DNA of 64,000 nucleotides from NCBI GenBank assembly GCA_021030915.1, contig JAGEMR010000007.1:496001-560000 (forward strand). Direction: 5' to 3'. Under the pieces are notes generated by a model. That model ran no database searches. It had not been told where the DNA came from and was given only the letters and a program-made list of their open reading frames with translations. Made by a program: the position numbers and the translations under genes. The DNA comes from Astrothelium macrocarpum. Taxonomy: Eukaryota > Ascomycota > Dothideomycetes > Trypetheliales > Trypetheliaceae. Shown piece after piece: positions 11,907 through 21,018 of the stretch (its first letter is position 1; every line of letters begins with the position of its first letter).

Positions 11907-12503
11907 ATGCATTTCAACCACGTCGGAATCCACCTTCTTGTCACCGTCGCACCTCTTTTGTCGGTCCAGGCAGCACCTGCCAACGAGCGTTCAGTTGAAC
12001 GCCGTGACGTCGATGGTAATGTCGGCTTTCTGGGTGACCTCTTCTCCCGCGTTGTACCAAAACGAGATGTTGGAGCTACGTCCAACGATGAGTCTGATGA
12101 CATTCAGTTAATGGAAGAACGCGGTTTCGAGGATGATGACATTTCCGAGTCAACCCTGGAAGCTCGTGATGGTGACGAGCAGGGTCATCACGATGCTGCT
12201 TCCGGGACGCACGACACTGCGGAAGAGGAGGAGCACAGCCTTAAGGAGCTTAGCCAACATATCGTCGAACGCCTCCGCACCATCAAGGGAAAAGGTGCTG
12301 AAGAAGAATCAGAGGTCAAGGAGCTCAGAGAAGAATTGAGACAAGCGGAGAAAAAGGCAGAGGAAGGACCACACAAACTATCAAAAGAAGAAGTGAAATC
12401 TGCAACAAAGGAAGCTCATGCCGAATTGAGACAAAAGGAGCAAAGCCTCGGCAAGGGAGACGAGGGAAAGGGGAAGGGACAGAGCGGAAAGGATGGTGAA
12501 TAG
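11907..12503 (+). CDS. Small secreted, acidic, cysteine-free protein with coiled-coil tail
   Basis: This single-exon gene encodes 198 residues. Residues 1-22 form a typical signal peptide (MHFNHVGIHLLVTVAPLLSVQA, cut before AP). It is followed by dibasic or basic sites of the Kex2 type (ERR at about 32-34, PKR at about 51-53), suggesting propeptide processing in the Golgi. Residues about 60-100 are rich in Asp and Glu. From about 105 to the end the protein is almost purely Glu/Lys/Gln/Arg/Ala with heptad-like spacing (ELREELRQAEKKAEEG), and it ends in a Gly-Lys-rich tail. There is no cysteine and no known catalytic domain. The ATG context and the upstream TATATAT support this start. It could be a cell-wall-associated or secreted host-interaction protein, but nothing in the sequence proves a function. 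Its neighbour downstream is a GH64 glucanase on the same strand. Confidence 0.7.
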   Translation: MHFNHVGIHLLVTVAPLLSVQAAPANERSVERRDVDGNVGFLGDLFSRVVPKRDVGATSNDESDDIQLMEERGFEDDDISESTLEARDGDEQGHHDAASGTHDTAEEEEHSLKELSQHIVERLRTIKGKGAEEESEVKELREELRQAEKKAEEGPHKLSKEEVKSATKEAHAELRQKEQSLGKGDEGKGKGQSGKDGE

Positions 12504-13044
12504 GGGCATTAATGCAATCTTGAAGACCTAAATTTGCTCTCATCATCTCACACCCATTATCGCTCTCAGGAAAGTCTCTATGTAGCAAGCAGGTGCCTCT
12601 TCGATGCTTACTTGCCTAGTCAATGATTTCATTAGAACGATAGAGTGCTCATTTGCATAATCTCAAGCAACCCAGAGGCAACCCTTTTTCGCGTACAGTA
12701 ACCCAGTCGCTAGTTGATACTGATCAGGGGATTAGCCGCATTAAACGGCGAGTATCACGAGGTGTTTTGTAGCCATGGTTGTTCTGAAAACTTGTGTGTG
12801 GGCTTGGGAAGACAGTAAGTGACCTTAAAGCGGCAAAAGAATGACACCATTTGCGTCTTCGCTTTAGTCGAAGTAGACTGAGTTCTAACCCTCATCCACA
12901 TCTTCATAGCACATTATCTTCCAATTTATTCGGGTTGTATGATGCAAACGTAACTCAAACCTACAGCTTTCGTAAACGAACAGCTGAAAAGCAGGATTTT
13001 GAACATTCTCATGACCGGAGTTTTACAGCAAATATCTAAGCACA
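12504..13044. other. Intergenic spacer before the GH64 gene
   Basis: About 540 bases without a convincing gene; a 62-codon frame at 12851-13039 looks spurious. It must hold the terminator of the secreted-protein gene and the promoter of the glucanase gene. Confidence 0.45.
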
Positions 13045-13050
13045 TATAAA
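13045..13050 (+). promoter_or_regulatory. TATAAA just upstream of the GH64 gene
   Basis: TATAAA lies 35 bases before the ATG at 13085. If it is used, the transcript leader would be very short, so it may instead be part of an A/T-rich leader. Confidence 0.25.
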
Positions 13051-13084
13051 TCTCTCACCACCATCTATTCCATAACTTTCACAA

Positions 13085-14200
13085 ATGCCCGATTCTTTGC
13101 AAATTGCTCTGAAAAATCAAACAGATTCGGATCAAGTTTACGCATACGTCACAGGCATAGCAATCCAAAACAATGGAGCGCGGGTCTTGCTCAAAGCCAA
13201 TGGAAAAGACCTTTATTACCCATCCAATCCACCGGCCATTGGCTCCGCTCTGACCGAAGACTGTGCCATTCCCCTAGGGACTCCAGGAAATACAGTCACC
13301 GTTACAATTCCCCAAATCGCTGGCGGACGGCTCTGGTTCTCCAAAGACAGCAAGCTAACTTTCTTGCTCAATCCCGGCCCCGCCCTCGTCGAGCCCAGCG
13401 TGCTCAATCCCAGCGACCCCAATGCCAACGTCAACTTCGGCTTCTGCGAGTTCACTCTCAACAATGACCAGCTCTTCGCCAACATCAGCTATGTCGACTT
13501 CGCCTCCGCCATCCCCATCGCGCTGACACTCGAATCCCACTCCGGCACCACCCAGCACGTCGCCGGCACACCTACAGACGGATTAGATCGCATCTGCGAC
13601 GGGCTCCGCGCCCAAGCCCAGCGCGATGGCCAACCATGGGACAAGCTCATCGTCACGCGCGACGGCCAGCCCCTCCGCGCCCTGAACCCCACGCACGGCA
13701 ACGCGGTCGGCGCCTCCTTCGACGGCTACTTCGAGCCCTACATCGACGCCGTCTGGCGCAAATACCAAACCACCTCGCTCCGCATCAACACGCAGGCCGC
13801 GCCGGGCGTCGTCCCAGGCACCGTGCACCCGACAAACGCGCAGCTCATCATCGGCGGCCAGCCCTTCGGCAAGCCCAGCACGGCCGACGTACTGGGCTGC
13901 AACAGCGGGCCCTTCACCACGGGGCCCGACGCGACGCGCAACGCCATCATCCCGCGGCTGGCGGCGGCGTTTTGTCGGAGCACGCTGCTGGTGACGGAGG
14001 AGCATCCGAGCGCGCCGGAGACGTTTTGGCGGGACGAGCGCACGAATCACTATGCGCGCGTGGTGCATGAGGTGAATCGCGATGGGAAGGGGTATGCGTT
14101 TGCGTATGATGATGTGCAGCCGGATGGCGGGGAGGATCAGAGCGGGAAGGTGAATGCGGGGGATCCGAAGTTGTGGACGGTAACGGTGGGGGGGAGGTGA
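13085..14200 (+). CDS. GH64 family beta-1,3-glucanase
   Basis: This single-exon gene encodes 371 residues. The sequence matches glycoside hydrolase family 64 (laminaripentaose-producing endo-beta-1,3-glucanase), with a thaumatin-like barrel plus a mixed domain. In the known Streptomyces enzyme the catalytic pair is Glu154 and Asp170, sixteen residues apart; here Glu122 (in FCEFTLNN) and Asp138 (in SYVDFA) keep exactly that spacing. Other family signatures are IALKNQT at the N-terminus, GRLWFS at about 81-86, SFDGYFEPYIDAVW in the middle, and HYARVVHE and KGYAFAYDDV near the end. It would cut beta-1,3-glucan (own cell wall, other fungi or callose). No signal peptide is visible: the protein begins MPDSLQIALKN, so it is either cytosolic, released non-classically, or the true start lies in an upstream exon I cannot see. 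GC content rises sharply from about 13370 to the end. Confidence 0.85.
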   Translation: MPDSLQIALKNQTDSDQVYAYVTGIAIQNNGARVLLKANGKDLYYPSNPPAIGSALTEDCAIPLGTPGNTVTVTIPQIAGGRLWFSKDSKLTFLLNPGPALVEPSVLNPSDPNANVNFGFCEFTLNNDQLFANISYVDFASAIPIALTLESHSGTTQHVAGTPTDGLDRICDGLRAQAQRDGQPWDKLIVTRDGQPLRALNPTHGNAVGASFDGYFEPYIDAVWRKYQTTSLRINTQAAPGVVPGTVHPTNAQLIIGGQPFGKPSTADVLGCNSGPFTTGPDATRNAIIPRLAAAFCRSTLLVTEEHPSAPETFWRDERTNHYARVVHEVNRDGKGYAFAYDDVQPDGGEDQSGKVNAGDPKLWTVTVGGR

Positions 14201-15130
14201 TGAGGCTTGGAGGCGCTGAGGGGTGTGGGATTGGAGATTGATGGGATCTTTGGATCTTTACATGTTGTGTGCGGATCTTGGACGGTTGGTTTGATATGGT
14301 TTGTGCGAAAGCTTAGAGATGACTGATGTGCTCACGATACATTCGATGAAAATAGGTTTTGATGTGGCAGCCAATTTCTGGAAAGCCATGGTTGTTTTCT
14401 ATATCTAGAGAAACGGGAAATACCATTTTTGCAATCTCCAAGCATCCCAATATTAAGTGACGTATTTATGGTTGGCACTATTCCTCCTTTACTGAAGCAG
14501 ACTACATAATTTTCTATTTCATTTCTTTTCTTTCCCTATTTCGCAGACGCGTGGTCATTCTAAGCCCAACCATCGTGAACTTGCAGAGCTTAAATTCATT
14601 GACATTTCTGCATACATTTCATTGACATTCAAGGGTTCAAGGTCACGGAGAACAAGGGCAAGCGTGAATCCAGTCCCGCAAGCATCCCTTTGCCATTCTA
14701 CGTCTGGTTATAATTGGTCATGATCTACATTTTATTTAGTATATTCGGGGATGAAGCAACGTACTCCTCAAGTCCATGTGTATCATTTGACGGCCATAAA
14801 GTTTTTGGGGGTTAGAGAATGCTTTTATCATGTCTAGCAGCTACCTGTATGCGTAGAATCAGAGAGAGACTGTCTAAGTTAAGTAAGGAGAAGTGACTAT
14901 CTATAATGCTTGTGGTGATCTGATCGAATGATTGGCTGATTTGCTCCGCTTCATTAAAAATGGCCCCAAGAGTAATGAGTGTCGTTCCCTTCACTAATTT
15001 CACTGCTGATTATTGGGGCAATTCCTCTATATCCATACCCGTCACCGTGATAAAGTCCCGAATTAATCGATCTATGCTAATTGGTATTGAGTCGCACTCG
15101 TCGTCGGTCCCGAGAGTCATCCTATGTGGT
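14201..15130. other. Convergent intergenic region, no gene seen
   Basis: About 930 bases lie between two convergent genes. The 63-codon minus-strand frame at 14812-15003 could suggest a short exon but lies beyond the stop of the ATPase gene. No repeats or RNA genes were recognised. Confidence 0.5.
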
Positions 15131-18100
15131 TCAAGAAGGCTGCACCCAGAAGCCTTGAGCTTGGAACTTTAATTTTCCAGCCTTTTGAAGTGCATAAGGA
15201 TCCACAAAACGATACATCTCCGGACCTGAAGTAAAGTGGAAGACACGTAGCAGAATGAAGACGTCCGAAGAACTTTTGTGCCACTGCTGAGCCTGTGCAG
15301 TAATGACACATGGTTAGCAAAGCCTAATGCACTCAGTCGTGACAAGGGCTTACCAGATTGACTTGATTGTTTGACATTGTAAATGGGTCATTCCATTCCC
15401 CGACCGTTGTCTTTACTTCAATGTGGTAGGTGACATCTTGGTCCTTCCATTTTGCAGCTTCCTTATGTCCGCCTTCGATAAGCCAGTCCGTGAACTTTGC
15501 AACGCTGTCACTGCCACAAATTGTGAAGTCCACATCGTCGCCCTCAAAGGTGGTCATGGCGGAGAAACCGTAGCGAGCACGAATGTCAGAAGTCCAGGCA
15601 CTCTCGTCAATGTTGAAGAGGGCCTTGAAGTAGTTGAATACCTAATGTAATTCTTGTTAGAGAAGCTCTACCTGGTCGATCTCAATAGTTCGTAGACTTA
15701 CAAAATATTCGCCAGCAGCACCAACATCCCGTTGGTATTCGCTGCTCTCTGGCTCTTCAGGAACAGCTTTGATGCGAGGGGCACGTGCTTTGCGAGGGCT
15801 CCCAGGAAAGGCTCCCGGCAGCGTTTCCGTCATTGCACTCATGTTTGCAAAGGCGCCCGCATCGTCATCGATGGAGACCGCTGCAGAGGACCCTCCATTT
15901 CCACCGCCAGCGTACATCGCGCCTGCACCAAATCCAGTAATGTCGTTGGGCTTGAAGGTTTTTGCGATAGCGACAATTGCAGAAGCGTCCATGTTGAAAG
16001 ATGTTTCCGGTGTGTTGCCGCGAGACGACCATGAGTTCGAAGCTCGACCGCCACGACCGCCACGACGTAAACCACGAGCTCTTGGAGAGCTGATCGCGGA
16101 GGGTGTAGGGCGTTGGGGAGTCGTCGTATGCTTTATCATTTGTTCGAACGGTTCCGCGGGCTTATTGCCTTCGGGCTCGGCATAGTCTACGAGTGTCTCT
16201 TCGATTTGTTCTGCGTCGCTGTCATGTTTCTCGACTCCCCTTCGCTCAAGCATATCTTCAATATATTTGTCATTACGCATGCTGAGAATGCTTCCCAAGA
16301 GCTCAACATGAGTCGCAGGTATGTCAAAGTGACTACACAGCTTATTCTGCATATGCCACGTTGGCAGTTCGCCAGATTCAACGTCTGTAGCCTTGAGGTA
16401 CAAACTAGCGATCCTGTTCGTGCCTTTGGTGATTAGGACCTGACCATCATCATCCGAACTGATATTCGAATACCCAATGGTGACTGATCGACGCAGGGTT
16501 AGATTATCAGCGCAGAATACTTCGATGGTGCTCAATGCCTCTAGCGTTGGCTGGTACATGTCCTTATGCATAAGCCTGTCCTCGGGGTTAGACAAATTAG
16601 ATAGAAAGATAAATGAGCTGACCTTGCAATGAAATCGGCTTTGGATCTAAGCATGTTCGTGATGTCTTCTTCCAAGCTGATAGCTCCTACAGTGATCGTC
16701 TCCTCGGTCACAACCCCGCTTAGGCGACGATCCAAGAGGCTCAGACGCTTGAGAAGTGGTTCGAGCCTTCCAGTATCTTTGGTGTCTTTGACTGGAAAGT
16801 CTAGTAGCTGTATCTTGTCCTCAAAGCATGTTCGAAGAGTATTCGTGTCGGCAATAAACCAGGCAGGATCAGTACAGTTCTGTAATTGCACCGTTCCACT
16901 TGACATGCGCGTAGGAAGCACTCGAGCAGCACGTAAACGATCGATCGAATCGTCATCGTGATTCGTGCTCAATCTGGCATTGATTGCTTCCAGGAGACCT
17001 TTAATATCCTCCACCTCCGATATCTGTCCCTTAAACTTCAAAAGCTCATCTACCATATTCATGATGCTGGCGTTCTGCACCCCAAGGTATGTTACAAATA
17101 GTGTTTCCAGTTTGGGATAATGCTGTTCCAGTGCGATAATCTTGCGTAGCTGTGGGGGAGCTTTCCAGACACATTCGTCAACTTTGACCCACCGAAATGA
17201 AGTTCCTGATTGGATGAAGACGACTGCTCCTTCTTTCATGGCAGATTTGCTATTGGTGGTTAGTATAAGATGGCTTATTAGGAAAAGTAACTAACTTGGA
17301 CTTGTTGAAACCGTCCCATTTGTCTTCTATTTTCTTGTAAATCTGTTCAACTTCCGCTTTTGATGGGCGCAATGAACTTTTTCGAGAGACTCCTGAAAGA
17401 AGACTGACGTGGAATCGCAAGTCCAAGGTAGTGCAGACTCCAAGGCGATTAAGCTTCTCCCATCGATCATCATTCTGGTCATCAATATCCAGGAACGGAA
17501 GAACTTCCTTAGCGAATTGTACATCCATCAGTTTAGAGTTCGGCAGAAATGTCTCATTAAGTGGAGTCGGTTGACCGTTTGTGCACGTCACGACGCTACG
17601 ACCGATCTGAGTCATAAAATTGTTGTCGTGATGGAAGGACGAGAAATATGAGTTCCAGTTGAATACCAGAAGTTTAAGAAACTTGCGACTTTCGGCATAT
17701 TGCAGGATATATTTGGCCTCCTCACTGAGATCATTCGTTCCATCCTTCCTCAACTTCGGAATGGTACGGACTCCTAATGATCCCTTCAACCACGCGCAAA
17801 CTTTGTCGCTTACTTCGGAAGTAGTGTTGGCGAGATACGCAGGGTCGATGTAGTGAACAATGCTGGAGCTTTGTGGAATGAGCTTCGCGACTGAGAATTC
17901 GCTGCCGTCGTCGATGTAGATAGAAGAACCCTTGCGGAGCAGCGGTGAATCTTTTGCAACCAGACCAAGGTTCCCTAGATCACTGATATAACGGGTCTTT
18001 GAGACATTGTAGAGATATTGCGCATGTGAAATGACCGTTTCTCGATCCCAAGGAAAGCACGAGGTCCCTACAAACTTCTCATGTTCTTTGAATAGAATAT

Positions 18101-19918
18101 CGCAGACGGTCATGGCATCGAGTCCTTTGGCACCTAACCACCCAAACAACGCCCTTCTATTTTGGTCCTGTGCCGGCAACGTTTCGATGACTGAGATGTT
18201 GATTCCGGCAGGAATTGTCAGACCTTGTTCAAGCTCGGGAAAGTAGAATTCTTTCCCTACAGCAGCGATCCACCCTTGACCTCGCAACGGTACCAGCTTG
18301 ATATCGCGGACTTTTTTGATCCCCGCTTTCCTCGTGATCGCGAGAGCAACACGTGAGTGCCACGTATCAGACTCTTCCCGGTAGTCTTTTTCGCGCTGTC
18401 GAGCATATGTTTTCAACCCTTCTGTTCCAATATTGTGTCCATCAATGAATGAGGCTACTGTCATTTCCCCTACGTCAAGACGTTGCACGTCAAAATAAGC
18501 GTATGACGTAGCCAGATAGCGACGCAGATTGTGGTTGCTATCCAGTAAGGGCTTAGGCGGGGATCCTCCATCGGTGAAAGATGGTGATACACATACCAGT
18601 GAAGGCGGCAGAGTCAGAGCACCAGTCTGGGACCTCAAGACAGGCTCCTTCTTTAAACGCATGGTCGTCTCCTGAAGGAAACGCCCGAAGACGGTTCCAT
18701 ACGCTGGAGCTTGACTCTGAAGATAACGCGGCCAAGTATACTCCAGAATGTGCTCCTGATTAAAGCGTCGAACGCTCTTCGTAAAGAGCTCAACAATGGC
18801 AGATAAAATGGCTTCGTTCCATGACTTACCATGCTCTACATCCTCCCGATTTGCGCTAAGAAGGAAGTCTGCATTGAGAAGGAACTGAGATTTCAATTAG
18901 CCTCCAAAGACAATAGGGCTTTGTTTCCACTTACTGGTAAACCATAAGGGCGAACAGGAAGGTAATTGTATAGCGGTCTGTCTGAAATCTCTGGCTCGCC
19001 TGCTGCGGTGACTGGAAAGTCAATCTGTAACGTTGTGTGCTTTACTCCTTCACGTCTGCTCTCGAACGGCAGAGACGTTGCCACGTATTCGACATGATAG
19101 AGCCGCAAGAGAGCTTCCTTGATATTTGTCTTGTGATTCACTTTTACTAGCTCCACATCCCAGTCTGCCTTATCCGCAATTACACGAGTGAGGCTGTAAT
19201 TCTCGGAAATGTTCTTTTTCTCTTCAAAGATTACTTGTATCTCGCGAATATTTCGAAGGTAAAGCGGCAGCTCTGGCTCCAGCTGTTGAAGATGTTTCTT
19301 AACTAGTTTACGGTCCTGTTCGTTTAGTATTCTCATACAGAGCACTGTATTCTCCTTGACTAGAGGGTTTTTCGGTGGGTTTTCATCCCAGACAGGAGCG
19401 ACCATACCTAGCCTGGCATCACGGTCGAACCGAAATTGAAAGGGTCCAGACGAGATCCAGACGGTGTCAGCAACCTTGAAGACAGATTTGAATCCGATGC
19501 CCTTTTCACCAATAGAGCCCTTTTGATCTTCCTCAACACCTTTGGTGCTGCGATGAAAACGACAGATCGAGCGCACGTTTTCCGGTGTGAAGCCACGTTC
19601 ATTGCAGCCCACCCACAAGTAGCCATCGTCGCGGTACAGAAACACAAGTTTTGCGGTAGTGCCAGGATCGTATTTGTTGTCATCAGCGTTTTGAACAAGT
19701 TCAAGAACGAAGTGAGTCGGTGTGGAGTAGAGCTCGTCAGAAATCCTGCGTATTTGATTAGCTACAAGAATTGCTTTTTGTGACTAACGGTTGCCATACA
19801 ATTTGAGTGCGCGAGCAAGATCTTCGGAGTTCTCGTCCGGCGGTTCATCTACGCGTCTCGAAGCGCGGATTTCGCGTACGAGCTCCTTGGCAGCTTCTTT
19901 GCTCATGACAGGAGCCAT
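15131..19918 (-). CDS. GHKL/HSP90-type ATPase fused to NO VEIN C-terminal (DUF3883, nuclease-like) domain
   Basis: Seven exons give 1489 residues: 19918-19800, 19745-18935, 18884-17296, 17249-16623, 16575-15702, 15641-15354 and 15292-15131. Introns are 46-61 bp and the coding sum is in frame. Residues about 40-230 form a histidine-kinase-like ATPase: N box ELVQNADDN (Glu55, Asn59, Asp62), G1 box NERGF (88-92) and G2 box GEKGIGFKS (119-127), as in HSP90, sacsin and plant NO VEIN. A long helical middle follows, then a Gly/Arg/Ser-rich low-complexity stretch (about residues 1190-1300). The C-terminal about 130 residues carry the NOV/DUF3883 core, with DDVDF (Asp1376/1378) and IEVKTT (Glu1415, Lys1417), the D...ExK pattern of PD-(D/E)XK nucleases, then a conserved LLRVF strand. 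G1 has Asn in place of the usual Asp. The function in fungi is unknown; a chaperone-like or nucleic-acid-directed role is inference. Confidence 0.85.
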
Positions 19919-21018
19919 CGTTAATATAACAAATAACAGACTGCTTGAATTCCAGGGAAAACAAGAACGAGCTTTAGAGTAGAGAAGGTGTTGGGGAAGG
20001 AAGAAGAATAAGGTGAAGCAAGAGGTTCAAACGGAGAAGAAAGCGAATGCGGGAAATTCGCAAGCAAGTGAAGTAGTCAACCGATGCCCGTTTGCACTCA
20101 CTATACTCAAACACTTATGCCGTTACACAGATTACGTACTCTGCAAGCTAGGCAACCGTTTCTGCGCGTTATCTCATGTCCATCAACCTTCTACAGTGAG
20201 CCTATTCTATCTCAAGAGCACGCGAACGAGCCCCCGGGTTGAGCGTGAATTACTTGATTTTCTCTCGAATAGTGTAGATACATGAAACTCAGATCACTCC
20301 ATCACCACCATCACCCACAGCGCCGCCTTGTTCATGTCATGAGATATCAGTACGCTTCGTAAGTAAAGAAGATAGAAAGACAAAAAGATACAGGAGGACG
20401 CAGTGACCATCACAAACTCATTCGTTCCGGGTGATCGACGCCCAAAGAAAGAAAAACGCTCCGCTCCAACGTCACCCGGCAAAACAGACTTCATCCGTTC
20501 AAGGCCAAGAAGATAAGACAGATATCATCTGCAATGCCATGAAAAGAATGCTGTCCGATACCGAATTCTGAGGTGCGGAATGCTCTGATTAAGAAAACAG
20601 GAAATAAAAAGTATCACATGTCATCAGTACTCATCAGGAAATAACAAGAAGAATCTAGACTCGAACAACAAATTGCCGAATGCAAATGCGCATTTCACCC
20701 ACAATTGGGGTAATTGAGGCGGGAATATAATCGTTAGAAATTTCAATACAGATGCGGATGCACTAAGCTTATGATGAAGGTACGCCTAGAGCCTGCAGGC
20801 CAGTGATGGTGGTCTGCAGATCATCTCATGCAAATCGAATGGTCAAACTTCTCCAGATGCCAGTCATGCATATTCGCCGCGTTGAAATAGATGGTTTCAT
20901 AGTTCATAGAGATGCGCCGTCCGTTCGTAAGGTAATCATGAGTACGCCGTATGCCTTTACGCCAGAATCATGTTAGGTTCGCTCGTCATCAACCAGAGCC
21001 ATGCAGATATTCACACCA
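19919..21018. other. Intergenic region between two tandem minus-strand genes
   Basis: This is 1.1 kb holding the promoter of the ATPase gene and the 3' region of the upstream gene. The frames at 20013-20285 and 20294-20494 overlap AG-rich or CT-rich sequence and look spurious. No RNA gene or repeat was recognised. Confidence 0.5.

Noticed and set aside
13583..14070. Long frames antisense and alternative to the GH64 gene
   Set aside because: They are shadows of a GC-rich coding sequence with clear GH64 motifs.
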